Of a stretch of 64,000 nucleotides of DNA, positions 6,793-15,345 are shown piece after piece; positions within the stretch are counted from its first letter, which is position 1, and every line of letters begins with the position of its first letter. The stretch is taken from assembly GCA_030609325.1 (NCBI GenBank), contig JAUWCL010000007.1, positions 1 to 64,000 of the forward strand. The letters run 5' to 3'. This stretch comes from Candidatus Krumholzibacteriota bacterium (GTDB lineage: Bacteria > Krumholzibacteriota > Krumholzibacteriia > Krumholzibacteriales > Krumholzibacteriaceae). Position numbers and translations under genes: made by a program. The notes beneath the pieces were generated by a model. That model was not told where the DNA came from. It saw nothing but the letters and a program-made list of their open reading frames with translations, and ran no database searches.

Positions 6793-8166
6793 ATGCCGGG
6801 AAGAGTTCTGATAGTAGACGACGAGAAAGCGATCAGGTGGTCGCTGGGAGAGGCGCTCCGTAACGACGGGTACGACGTGGCGGAGGCCGAGAGTGGAAAG
6901 ACGGGAATCAAGTCGTTCCGTGACGATCCGGCTGATATCGTCATCCTGGACCTGAAACTTCCCGACAAGAGCGGCATAGATATCCTCAAGACGCTGAAGA
7001 AAGAGGACGCCGAACTGACCATCATCATGATGACGGCTTACGGCGAGGTCGAGACGGCCGTCGATGCGCTCAAGAACGGCGCCTACGATTTCATGCTGAA
7101 GCCCTTCCAGCTCGAAAAGATGAAGATGACGATCAGGCACGCCCTGGAGAACAGACAGCTGAAGACCGAGCTCGACGAGATAAGGAAGAAAAACAGGGAG
7201 AATTACAACATCAAAAGCTTCATCGGGAAGAGTGAGGTGATGCAGGCGGTTTTCCAGACCATCAGGAAGATCGGCGAGAGCAGGGCCAGCACGATCCTCA
7301 TCCAGGGCGAGAGCGGCACGGGAAAGGAGCTCGTAGCCCGGGCAATACACGATGCGAGCGAAGGCGGCAAAGCCAGGCCCTTCCTCGAGATCAATTGCGC
7401 CGCCCTGCCCGAGACGCTTCTCGAGAGTGAGCTGTTCGGACATGAGAGGGGGGCCTTTACCGACGCCAAAGAGAGGAAGAAGGGCCTTTTCGAACTCGCA
7501 GAGGGCGGGACGATCTTTCTTGACGAGATCGGCGAAATGGGGATCACACTGCAGAGCAGGCTGCTCCGCGTTCTGGAAAACAAGACGTTCAGAAGGGTCG
7601 GAGGGGTCAGGGACCTGCGCGTCAATACGAGGATCATATCAGCGACCAACAGGGACCTGAAGATCTCGATCAAGGAAGGCGTATTCAGGAACGACCTGTA
7701 CTACAGGCTGCAGGTCATACCGGTAGCCCTTCCCGCGCTGAGGGAAAGAAAAGAGGACATCCCCCTTCTCACGAACCATTTCATTTCGATGTTCAATAAG
7801 GAGTTCAAGAAGAACATAAAGAAGGCCGGCAAGGACGTACTGAAAATCCTCCAGGGATATTCTTGGCCGGGCAACGTGAGAGAGCTGAAGAACGTCATAG
7901 AAAGAGCGATCCTGCTCGACGCCGATGACGAGCTCCTTCCGGAGCACATCCCCTCAGAGATATCCAGCGAATGCCTCGAAGACGGCGAGAGGAAGGGTGT
8001 GGAGGAGCTGGCCGGCATCGGGCCTATGAGCATACGCGAGATGGAGAAGATACTGATAATAAAGACTCTCGACGAGACCGGGGGAAACAAATCCCAGGCG
8101 GCGCGTATTCTGGGCATAAGCCGTCAGACGCTCAGGGAGAAGACGAAGCTTTACGAAATGGAGTGA
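6793..8166 (+). CDS. NtrC-family sigma-54 response regulator
   Basis: 457 aa with receiver (D9-D10, phospho-acceptor D53, K in LKPF), AAA+ domain (Walker A GESGTGKE, Walker B FLDEIGEM) and a C-terminal Fis-type helix-turn-helix (NKSQAARILGISRQTL). The sigma-54 contact loop reads GAFTDA (220-225) instead of GAFTGA. This substitution is seen in a recognised subset of the family, so the protein may still activate sigma-54 RNA polymerase. It should bind enhancer-like sites once phosphorylated by the kinase encoded just upstream. It ends 5 bases before the next sigma-54 activator gene, so the three are one operon. Target promoters could not be identified from the window. Confidence 0.92.
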   Translation: MPGRVLIVDDEKAIRWSLGEALRNDGYDVAEAESGKTGIKSFRDDPADIVILDLKLPDKSGIDILKTLKKEDAELTIIMMTAYGEVETAVDALKNGAYDFMLKPFQLEKMKMTIRHALENRQLKTELDEIRKKNRENYNIKSFIGKSEVMQAVFQTIRKIGESRASTILIQGESGTGKELVARAIHDASEGGKARPFLEINCAALPETLLESELFGHERGAFTDAKERKKGLFELAEGGTIFLDEIGEMGITLQSRLLRVLENKTFRRVGGVRDLRVNTRIISATNRDLKISIKEGVFRNDLYYRLQVIPVALPALRERKEDIPLLTNHFISMFNKEFKKNIKKAGKDVLKILQGYSWPGNVRELKNVIERAILLDADDELLPEHIPSEISSECLEDGERKGVEELAGIGPMSIREMEKILIIKTLDETGGNKSQAARILGISRQTLREKTKLYEME

Positions 8167-8171
8167 CCGGC

Positions 8172-9659
8172 ATGAATCCCGAGATATGGGCGCTTGGCGA
8201 CAGGGAGGAGGTCGGCGAGATCCTCGATGAGCTCGCCTCCGAGGAGAGTCTGCATCTTCGAAGACTCGTATCCGTTTCCGAGGCGCTCGGGCTCGAGGAA
8301 CCGACTGGCGGCATAATCCTCGCCCTCGATTCATACGGCGAGTACTCGAACTATCTCACTCTCATCAAGAGGTTTACCAGGACGTTCATACAGTTCGACG
8401 TTATCGTGTTCGGCTTCCCGAAGGGGGAAGACGTCGGGGAGTCCGAGAGAAGGGCGGGCGTCGACCTTTATGTATCGGTCCCGGTCGACCGCGAGGATTT
8501 CTTCGTCCGGGCGATCAACCTCATTGCGCTTAGACGCCTGAAGTGCGCCACGGGAATCGTTGGTCGCTCCGAGACTCTCAACGAGATGCTCGAGATGACG
8601 ATGCAGATCGCCCCGACAGAGGTGTCGGTGCTCATAGAGGGGGAGAGCGGATCAGGCAAGGAGCTGACTGCGAAGGCTATACATATGTTGAGTCGGCGCA
8701 ACTTGAAGCCATTCGAGGTCGTGAATGTCGGCGCTCTTGCCGAGGGCGTACTTGAGAGCGAGCTTTTCGGACACGAGAGGGGCGCGTTTACTGGCGCCGT
8801 ATCGAGAAGACGCGGACTTTTCGAACGCTCCGATACCGGAACCCTCCTGCTTGACGAGGTCGGCGAGATGTCGCTGGGGATGCAGGTCAAGCTCCTCAGG
8901 GTTATCGAAACGGGAGAATTCATCAGGGTCGGTGGCGTCGAGAGGCTCCACGCCGACGTGAGGCTGATCTCCGCCACCAACAGGGAGCTCGAGACGGCCG
9001 TCGAGCAGGGTGTCTTCAGGAAGGACCTCTATTACAGGCTCAAGGTCGTACAGATAAGAATCCCGCCCCTCAGGGCGAGGCAGGAGGACATACCCTTCCT
9101 CGTGAGGCATTTTCTGCGCCGGTCATCGGTCAGACATGAAAAGTCGGTAAAGGGAATAGACCGCAAAGGTATGGAGATGCTCGTCCGTTACCCCTGGCCG
9201 GGCAATGTTCGCGAGCTCGCGAACATGATAGACAACCTGATCGTGCTGAGCAGGAATCCCGTTATAAAGGCGGAGGAGATCGAGAAAAGACTTCAGGAGA
9301 GACTCGGCAGGGAGAGCCAGGCCTTTCCCGATCTACCTATACATGTCCACAAGACCCGCGAGGAGATGGAGAGAGAGCTGATCATAAACTCCCTTCTTTC
9401 GCTTCACAACGATGTCCGGGAGATTCTGCACATGCTCAGGGAGAGAACCGGGCAATCCTCCGCCCCTGGAAGATGGGGTACGTGGGTCGAGGTGGAGGAG
9501 GCCGGCGAGGACCAGCACCCCGACATGAACAGTATCGAGAAGGAGGCGATCCGCGACGCTCTCGCAATGAATGGAGGAAACAGGAGGAGGGCCTCCAGGC
9601 AGCTGGGCATGTCGGAGAGAACCCTTTACAGGAGGCTCAAGGAGTACGGTCTGGTATGA
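8172..9659 (+). CDS. Sigma-54 activator with a degenerate receiver domain
   Basis: 495 aa. The central AAA+ domain has Walker A GESGSGKE, an intact GAFTGA loop, LLDEVGEM and the R-finger region, and the C-terminus has a Fis-type helix-turn-helix (NRRRASRQLGMSERTLYRRL). The first 125 residues follow the receiver strand/helix pattern and keep an Asp (D53) after the third strand, but lack the N-terminal acidic pair, and the usual Lys-Pro is Val-Pro. It is therefore a pseudo-receiver, probably regulated by a partner or ligand and not by phosphorylation. The ATG at 8172 is chosen; a longer in-frame extension would run back into the previous gene. With two sigma-54 activators in tandem, a cascade or heteromeric activator is possible. 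Confidence 0.88.
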   Translation: MNPEIWALGDREEVGEILDELASEESLHLRRLVSVSEALGLEEPTGGIILALDSYGEYSNYLTLIKRFTRTFIQFDVIVFGFPKGEDVGESERRAGVDLYVSVPVDREDFFVRAINLIALRRLKCATGIVGRSETLNEMLEMTMQIAPTEVSVLIEGESGSGKELTAKAIHMLSRRNLKPFEVVNVGALAEGVLESELFGHERGAFTGAVSRRRGLFERSDTGTLLLDEVGEMSLGMQVKLLRVIETGEFIRVGGVERLHADVRLISATNRELETAVEQGVFRKDLYYRLKVVQIRIPPLRARQEDIPFLVRHFLRRSSVRHEKSVKGIDRKGMEMLVRYPWPGNVRELANMIDNLIVLSRNPVIKAEEIEKRLQERLGRESQAFPDLPIHVHKTREEMERELIINSLLSLHNDVREILHMLRERTGQSSAPGRWGTWVEVEEAGEDQHPDMNSIEKEAIRDALAMNGGNRRRASRQLGMSERTLYRRLKEYGLV

Positions 9660-9688
9660 CCCGATCGGTCTGGACTCCTTTTTAATAT

Positions 9689-9717
9689 TTGTTTCGGATT
9701 ACGGTGTTTGTTATAAT
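9689..9717 (+). promoter_or_regulatory. Candidate sigma-70-type promoter upstream of the PorV/PorQ gene
   Basis: TTGTTT (9689-9694), a 17-base spacer and a perfect TATAAT (9712-9717) lie 85 bases before the PorV/PorQ start. The preceding T-run (9679-9683) may also end the upstream operon, with GGAGT/ACTCC arms at its base, but that hairpin is weak. The 9703-9730 stretch also has partial dif-site resemblance, discussed in the findings. Confidence 0.45.
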
Positions 9718-9802
9718 TAATATGTTACAGGTGCCGGCCGAAAGTCGCTGCAAATAGATTTGGAGATCTGAAGATATATCCCCTGGGAAATCGGAGAAGT
9801 GC

Positions 9803-10852
9803 ATGCGGATCCGTCATTTCGTGTCGTGCCTGCTCATCATGCCCGTCCTGACCACTGCCGTATCGGCGGAGAAGTACGCCGGTGAGTTCATGGCCCTCGG
9901 CGGCGGTGCACGGGCAATGGCGATGGGAGGCACCTTCATCGCTGTCGCGAACGACGCGACTGCTACCTACTGGAATCCGGCCGGAATCGCCGATTTCTCG
10001 TCCTTCCTGACGACTCCAGGCAGCTGGGAGATGTCGCTTATGCATTCCGAGAGGTTCGGAGAGCTGATCGACTACAATTATTTCTCCGCCGCCTTCCCGC
10101 TGAACAACGGAAAGTCCGGATGGGGAGTCTCGCTCATACACATGGGTATCGACGATATCCGCATAGTGCCGATGAACGACGGGATGATAGGTAACTCGGA
10201 CGGCGACGACAGGTTCGAGCCGTGGAACGGCGAGAGTCTCAATTTTGACTACAGGAATTATCCGCTGGAGAGCGTTAACGACATGGCGGTATTTCTCACA
10301 TACGGACAGATGATGAGTTTCGGGGATGTCGGAGCGACCCTCAAGTTCATAAGAAACGACCAGGTTACTGGCGTTTCGAGTTTCGGTCTCGGGATCGACC
10401 TCGGCTACATCAAGCGCGGACTCTGGCGCGACCTGGCTGTGGGCCTGAAGCTGCAGGATGCCACAGGAACGTTCATCAGCTGGAGCACGGGAAAGCGAGA
10501 GTTCATCTATCCCGCGATCAAGGCCGGCCTGGCCTGGCCGCTTCATATAAAGAGCATGAACAGCATACTCATGCTGGCCGCCGACGGGGACTTACGCTTC
10601 GAGAACAGGAAGTGGGTCTCGCAGTACTGGATAGGAAGCACCAGCGTCGATTTTCATTTCGGTGCCGAACTGCTCATCCGCGACATCGTGGCGCTGAGAG
10701 GCGGAAACGACATGGGAAGGTGGACTGCCGGGGCGGGATTCCTCCTTCGCGACTTCACCTCGTGGAAATTTAATCTAGGCATCGATTACGCGTTTCTCAT
10801 GCACGACGTGCTCGACACGACCCATCGCGTCTCGCTTCTCGTATCCTACTGA
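9803..10852 (+). CDS. PorV/PorQ family outer-membrane protein
   Basis: 349 aa with an N-terminal signal peptide (MRIRHFVSCLLIMPVLTT, cleavage near AVSA). The mature start has LGGGARAMAMGGTFIAVAND followed by ATATYWNPAGIAD, the hallmark of the PorV/PorQ and UPF0164 families (FadL-like beta barrels). The remainder alternates hydrophobic and polar residues as expected for beta strands and ends in a hydrophobic residue followed by SY. PorV takes part in type IX secretion in Bacteroidetes, but no other Por gene is in the window, so a T9SS role is not implied. It lies directly downstream of the sigma-54 operon but has its own promoter-like sequence. Confidence 0.8.
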   Translation: MRIRHFVSCLLIMPVLTTAVSAEKYAGEFMALGGGARAMAMGGTFIAVANDATATYWNPAGIADFSSFLTTPGSWEMSLMHSERFGELIDYNYFSAAFPLNNGKSGWGVSLIHMGIDDIRIVPMNDGMIGNSDGDDRFEPWNGESLNFDYRNYPLESVNDMAVFLTYGQMMSFGDVGATLKFIRNDQVTGVSSFGLGIDLGYIKRGLWRDLAVGLKLQDATGTFISWSTGKREFIYPAIKAGLAWPLHIKSMNSILMLAADGDLRFENRKWVSQYWIGSTSVDFHFGAELLIRDIVALRGGNDMGRWTAGAGFLLRDFTSWKFNLGIDYAFLMHDVLDTTHRVSLLVSY

Positions 10853-10890
10853 CGGGGCCGTTGCCGGGAGCCCGGGGGTGCTGCAGCCCG

Positions 10891-12060
10891 TTGAAGATCC
10901 TTACGATGATACTGGCGGGCGGAACGGGCGAGGGTCTTTCCGTTCTGACGCGACACAGGGCAAGGACCGCGGTCCCTTTCGGGGGGCGGTACAGAGTCAT
11001 CGACTTCTGCCTCAGCAACTGTGTTCATTCTGGTCTCACCGATATCAATATACTTGCCCAGTACAACCCGAAATCCCTCATCGAGCACATCAAGATGGGC
11101 AAGCCGTGGGACCTCGACAGGAAACACGGAGGCGTAAAGATTCTCCAGCCGTCATACCACGGCGAGGCGGCACACTGGTATCTCGGAACTGCTGACGCTC
11201 TCTACCAGAACCTCGATATCATCAGGAAATCCGGCTGCGACCTCGTTCTCGTACTGTCGGGCGACCAGGTCTATATAACCGATTACGGAGAACTTGTCGC
11301 ATACCATCTTTCGCACGGGAGGCCGGTGACGATAGCCTGCAAGAAGGTCGCAACGAGAGAGAGCTCCAGGTTCGGCATGGTCAGGTGCAGGAGGGACGGG
11401 CTTATAAAGCAGTTCAGGGAAAAACCAGCTCAGTCAGGCGCCGGCGACAGGGCCTCGCTCGGTATCTACCTGTTCGACGCCCGGCTGTTGACGGGTCTTC
11501 TCAGGGAGAGCAGGACCGACATCGTCTTCGACATGCTCCTTCCGCTCATCGACGGTGGCAAGGTCTGCGCCTTTCCATTCGAATCGTACTGGGAGGATAT
11601 CGGCTCGATACCGGCATATTACAGCGCATCGATGAGGCTGCTCGGAGGAGCGTTGCTGATATCGAGGAGGGGATGGCCCGTATATACGAGGGGCGACGAT
11701 CTTCCTCCGGCCCGTTTCTGCGCCGGTTCGGAGATTTCCGGATCGATTGTAGGCTGCGGCTGCAGGATCGAGGGGAGAGTCAGCGGCAGTATCCTCTTTC
11801 CTGGTACGGTCGTTGAGAAAGGCGCCGAGGTGAAGGACAGCATCGTATTCTCCCGATCGAGGATCCGCAGAGGTTCCCGTCTAAAGAGGTCGATTATTGA
11901 CAAGGATGTGACTGTCGGAACTGAAGCTGTTATCGGGGGCGGTTCGCCACTGACCGGAGACATAACCGTAATAGGAAAGGGTGCCTCGATCAGAAACGGT
12001 CTTACAATCAGGCAGGGAAGGATCGTCGAGCCCGGGGAAAAGGTGAGGGACGAGGGATGA
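10891..12060 (+). CDS. ADP-glucose pyrophosphorylase-like protein with degenerate active-site motifs
   Basis: About 389 aa: nucleotidyltransferase fold followed by left-handed beta-helix repeats. GTADALYQN and SGDQVYITDY identify the GlgC family. However, the nucleotide loop reads LAGGTGEGLS where active enzymes have LAGGxGxRLS (Arg replaced by Gly). The activator/substrate region reads RARTAVPFGGRYRVIDF where RxKPAVPFGGK is usual. This erosion resembles non-catalytic or regulatory subunits (GlgD of Firmicutes, the plant large subunit). The TTG at 10891 aligns with family N-termini; a TTG at 10861 is the alternative. The stop overlaps the ATG of a second, intact paralogue by ATGA, so the two are translationally coupled and probably form a hetero-oligomer. 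Confidence 0.75.
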   Translation: MKILTMILAGGTGEGLSVLTRHRARTAVPFGGRYRVIDFCLSNCVHSGLTDINILAQYNPKSLIEHIKMGKPWDLDRKHGGVKILQPSYHGEAAHWYLGTADALYQNLDIIRKSGCDLVLVLSGDQVYITDYGELVAYHLSHGRPVTIACKKVATRESSRFGMVRCRRDGLIKQFREKPAQSGAGDRASLGIYLFDARLLTGLLRESRTDIVFDMLLPLIDGGKVCAFPFESYWEDIGSIPAYYSASMRLLGGALLISRRGWPVYTRGDDLPPARFCAGSEISGSIVGCGCRIEGRVSGSILFPGTVVEKGAEVKDSIVFSRSRIRRGSRLKRSIIDKDVTVGTEAVIGGGSPLTGDITVIGKGASIRNGLTIRQGRIVEPGEKVRDEG

Positions 12061-13316
12061 TCAAACGGATGTCGGCATTCATACTGGCGGGAGGTGTCGG
12101 AAAGCGGCTCAGTCTGCTTACCACGTACAGGGCGAAACCTGCCGTTCCGTTCGCCGGCAAATACAGGATAATTGACTTTACGCTCACGAACTGCGTCAGA
12201 TCGGGGATCGGAGAGGTCTTCGTGCTCGCCCAGTATATCTCCCGTTCTCTTGAAGGACACCTTGGCATAGGAAAGCCGTGGGATCTCGACAGGGTCGCGG
12301 GCGGACTTCATGTGCTGCATCCACATCTCGGATACAGGGCGGCCGACTGGTACAGGGGGACTGCGGACGCCCTCTACCAGAACATGTCCATCCTCGAGTC
12401 GCTCGACTGCGAGCATGTGCTCATCCTTTCGGGCGACCACGTCTACAACATGGATTACAGCGATTTCCTCGAATTCCATGTCGAGTCCGAAAGACCGGTC
12501 ACCGTAGCCGTGACCGATGTTCCGCGGAGCATGACGAGGCATTTCGGGATCTCGACGGTCAATGCAGGCGGAAAGATCATTCGCTTCGACGAAAAACCGG
12601 TTGCCGCCAGAAGCACACTCGCCTCGATGGGAATATATGTTTTCGACCGCCGGTTCCTGATGAGCACGCTGGAAAGGATGAAAAAGACGCACGAAGACCT
12701 CGATTTCGGGAGGCACATCATCCCGGCTCTTGTCGTCAGGGGCAGGGTATCCGCATTCAGATACGGCGGGTTCTGGCTCGATATAGGGACTCTCAAGTCT
12801 TACTACCAGGCGAGTCTCTCGCTGCTATCGAAGCGGCCCCGGCTCGTACTGTCCGGCGATGGGTTTGGAGTGATGACAGCAACGGACGACTATCCCCCGA
12901 TGCGCCTGCTGAAGGGCTCGAGCGTCGAGAGATCGATGATCTGCAACGGCTCCGTCATCGCCGGAAGCGTCAGGTCTTCTGTCCTTTCTCCCGGAGTGGT
13001 CGTAGAGAAAGGCGCCGTCGTCGAGGATTCGGTCATCCTCCAGGATTGCGTGATAGGGAAAGGGGCGAGGGTCGTCAGAACGATACTGGACAAGGAAGTA
13101 CGGGTTGGAAGCAATGCCGTGTTGGGCGTGGGGAACGCGCGTACGGCAAACGACATCCAGCCCGAATATCTCGACTTCGGGATAACGCTCATCGCCAAGG
13201 GAACCAGGATACCGTCCGGAATCAGTATCGGTACCAATTGCCTCCTCGCCGGCCGCATACCGCGGACGGATATCCCGGATGGCAGGAGTTCGATTGCCGG
13301 GGATAAGCTAGTTTGA
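12057..13316 (+). CDS. glgC: Glucose-1-phosphate adenylyltransferase (ADP-glucose pyrophosphorylase)
   Basis: 419 aa. All core GlgC motifs are present: LAGGVGKRLS nucleotide loop, RAKPAVPFAGKYRIIDF, WYRGTADALYQN, SGDHVYNMDY (catalytic Asp), FDEKP and DFGRHIIP, followed by a hexapeptide-repeat beta helix (VIAGSVRSSVLSPGVVVEKG). It should make ADP-glucose from glucose-1-phosphate and ATP for glycogen. It starts inside the stop of its degenerate partner (overlap 12057-12060). The 3' end overlaps the convergent MltD gene by 9 bases. No glycogen synthase or branching enzyme is in the window, so the use of the product is inferred from the family only. Confidence 0.85.
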   Translation: MIKRMSAFILAGGVGKRLSLLTTYRAKPAVPFAGKYRIIDFTLTNCVRSGIGEVFVLAQYISRSLEGHLGIGKPWDLDRVAGGLHVLHPHLGYRAADWYRGTADALYQNMSILESLDCEHVLILSGDHVYNMDYSDFLEFHVESERPVTVAVTDVPRSMTRHFGISTVNAGGKIIRFDEKPVAARSTLASMGIYVFDRRFLMSTLERMKKTHEDLDFGRHIIPALVVRGRVSAFRYGGFWLDIGTLKSYYQASLSLLSKRPRLVLSGDGFGVMTATDDYPPMRLLKGSSVERSMICNGSVIAGSVRSSVLSPGVVVEKGAVVEDSVILQDCVIGKGARVVRTILDKEVRVGSNAVLGVGNARTANDIQPEYLDFGITLIAKGTRIPSGISIGTNCLLAGRIPRTDIPDGRSSIAGDKLV

Positions 13317-15134
13317 TTCGACCCAGATCTTCAGCCTGTCGCCGGGGTAGACGAGATCCTTCTTGACGCTGCTGTTCCACGCAAGTATGTCGGATACCCT
13401 GGCCCTGTAGAGCCTGCTGATCGAGCTGATCGTCTCGCCTTTTCTCACCGTGTGGTAGACCTTCCTCATTCCTTTCATCTGTTTCTGATCGTATTCCCGG
13501 CCGCCTGAATCGGCGATCTGCGTATTCATGCCGGGAGGAAGGTAAATCACGATGCTCTGACCTGGATGGATTTTGGAGCTGTAGCGCAGGTTGTTCCATT
13601 TCCTGACCTTGCTCAGGCCGACGTGATGCCGTTCGGCTATTTCGCTCAGCGTGTCACCGTCCCTGACGGTATAGACTGTCTTGGTATGACCCCGGGGCGG
13701 AGTATATTTCTTGACGGTTATCTTCGACGGGAGATTCGGCGATTCCTTGTACTTCGGCTTGCTCGTTGCGGAAGCGACCTGATCGGAGTCCTTTACCGGG
13801 ATGAGCAGGATCGTGCCTTCCCTGATCTTGTGAGCGTTCCTGATGCTGTTGATCCGCTTCAATTCCGACTGGGATATTTCGTATCTGGACGATATCCTAG
13901 AGAGCGTCTCGCCGCGGCGGACCTTGTGCCTGTGCCAGGAAACACGTTCTTCGGTAGGGATGTCGGCCAGTACGGTCAGTACGGCGTTGCCTTTCCCGGC
14001 GGGCACCTTGAGATCGATTTCCATGCCTGGAGGCGTGGCCCATCTCTTGAGCGCGGGATTGAGCTTCTTCAGCCTGGTGACGGTACAGTCTGCACCCTTC
14101 GATACGTGCCTGAGATCTGTAGAACGGTCGATCCTCACGATGTCGAAGGTGATCGGTTCGACATGTCCTATCTTGAAACCGTGCGCCGCAGGATTGCGTC
14201 CGATGGTCAGCGCGGCCATGTATTTGGGAACGAACCATTTCGTCTGGCTGGGAAGGCGAAGCCGCCAGTAGTCGTCCGTTTTCTGCCTCGAGATCGCCGC
14301 TGCGACCCTGTACTCGCCCGCGTTGTATCCAGCGAGGGCGAGATCCCATTTACCGAAGAGACTGTAGAGATACTTGAGATAGTTGGCGGCCGCATACGTG
14401 GAAGCGACGATATCCTTTCTCTCGTCGATCCACCAGTTGATCCGCAGTCCGAAGAGACGTCCCGTCCCGGCCATGAACTGCCACGGACCGGTTGCATTTA
14501 CGCACGACCTCGCATCGAGGTTCAGGCCGCTCTCGATGACGGCGAGATACATCAGGTCGCGGGGCAGCTCCTGCTCGATGAGTATAGGCTCAATTATATC
14601 GCGGTACATCTCGACCCGTTCGAGCCATCTGGTGAAATGCCGCCGTCCCTTGCCCTGGAAATACCGGAGCCAGTGCTCGGTACGCCAGTTTATCACGACT
14701 TTGATCTCTTCCTCGACGACATGGTTCTGGCCGATCGAGTCAATAACGGAGGTCATGTGGTTGCGCCACTCGTTCTCCGCTTCTTCGTTCTCGATGTGGT
14801 GGTTGAGGACTATGGCGCTATGTTCGAGATTGTCGAGATGGTCGCAGACGAAAGGATCGGGATCGGTCGACCTGAAATCGTTGATATCGCCGATCAGAGC
14901 TTCGCTCAGGGAGTGGGAGTAGTCGAGGTCGCCCAGGCTGTAATATGCCTCGGCCTCGTCGAGTTTCCTGCTGAGCAGCATGAGCTGGGGATAGAGGAGG
15001 TAGACCTCCTCATCGGAGGCCGAGGCCTCGATGTCGGCCTGACCGGGCGTTTTTCCGCTTTTACCGGCAGGAATGCAGCCGGCAAGGGAAAAGGCTATCA
15101 GTACGGCCAGTAACGGCGTCAGCAGGCGTCTCAT
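13308..15134 (-). CDS. MltD-like lytic transglycosylase lipoprotein with three LysM domains
   Basis: 608 aa. The signal peptide ends in lipobox LAGC (Cys20), so it is a lipoprotein. A helical region precedes the SLT domain (about 185-330) with catalytic Glu201 in AVIESGLN, followed by ATGPWQFM and LALAGYNAGE. Three LysM domains bind glycan near residues 405-450, 490-533 and 560-606 (for example HKVRRGETLSRISSRYEIS). It should cleave peptidoglycan glycan strands, anchored to the outer membrane or periplasmic face. GGAGGT lies 8 bases before the ATG and the promoter at 15160-15188 faces it. It is convergent with glgC and divergent from the diguanylate cyclase gene. Confidence 0.9.
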   Translation of the reverse strand: MRRLLTPLLAVLIAFSLAGCIPAGKSGKTPGQADIEASASDEEVYLLYPQLMLLSRKLDEAEAYYSLGDLDYSHSLSEALIGDINDFRSTDPDPFVCDHLDNLEHSAIVLNHHIENEEAENEWRNHMTSVIDSIGQNHVVEEEIKVVINWRTEHWLRYFQGKGRRHFTRWLERVEMYRDIIEPILIEQELPRDLMYLAVIESGLNLDARSCVNATGPWQFMAGTGRLFGLRINWWIDERKDIVASTYAAANYLKYLYSLFGKWDLALAGYNAGEYRVAAAISRQKTDDYWRLRLPSQTKWFVPKYMAALTIGRNPAAHGFKIGHVEPITFDIVRIDRSTDLRHVSKGADCTVTRLKKLNPALKRWATPPGMEIDLKVPAGKGNAVLTVLADIPTEERVSWHRHKVRRGETLSRISSRYEISQSELKRINSIRNAHKIREGTILLIPVKDSDQVASATSKPKYKESPNLPSKITVKKYTPPRGHTKTVYTVRDGDTLSEIAERHHVGLSKVRKWNNLRYSSKIHPGQSIVIYLPPGMNTQIADSGGREYDQKQMKGMRKVYHTVRKGETISSISRLYRARVSDILAWNSSVKKDLVYPGDRLKIWVESN

Positions 15135-15159
15135 TCAGTCTAACCTCCAAGTCTGGCGT

Positions 15160-15188
15160 AATATATCCAAATCCACGGAGACATTCAA
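15160..15188 (-). promoter_or_regulatory. Sigma-70-type promoter of the MltD-like gene
   Basis: On the minus strand TTGAAT (plus 15183-15188), a 17-base spacer and TATATT (plus 15160-15165) precede the GGAGGT ribosome site and the start at 15134. In the same divergent gap a perfect TATAAT on the plus strand (15291-15296), with poor -35 TTTAAA, may serve the diguanylate cyclase gene. Confidence 0.55.
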
Positions 15189-15345
15189 GTTCAGAAAAGA
15201 CCGCGGAAGGATTGTTCATTATACGCAATATATGCAGGAATAGTGCCTTATAATGCAGACGACCCCCTTTAAATCGGTGACGTATTGGTGTATAATTATT
15301 CATGGAGTATACCGTAAGGACGACCCGGCCTGAGCAGGACGAACT

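Noticed and set aside
7971..8171. N-terminal extension of the second sigma-54 activator into the preceding gene
   Set aside because: The extension would overlap the NtrC gene by about 195 bases and has composition of a shadow frame; ATG 8172 gives a normal start.
9660..9802. Sigma-54 (-24/-12) promoter before the PorV/PorQ gene
   Set aside because: GTGCCGGCC...CGCTGCA near 9730-9752 resembles the pattern, but GG and GC are not 10 bases apart, so the site is unlikely to work.
13566..15113. 515-codon plus-strand frame opposite the MltD-like gene
   Set aside because: Shadow of the SLT and LysM coding sequence; no motif or ribosome site.
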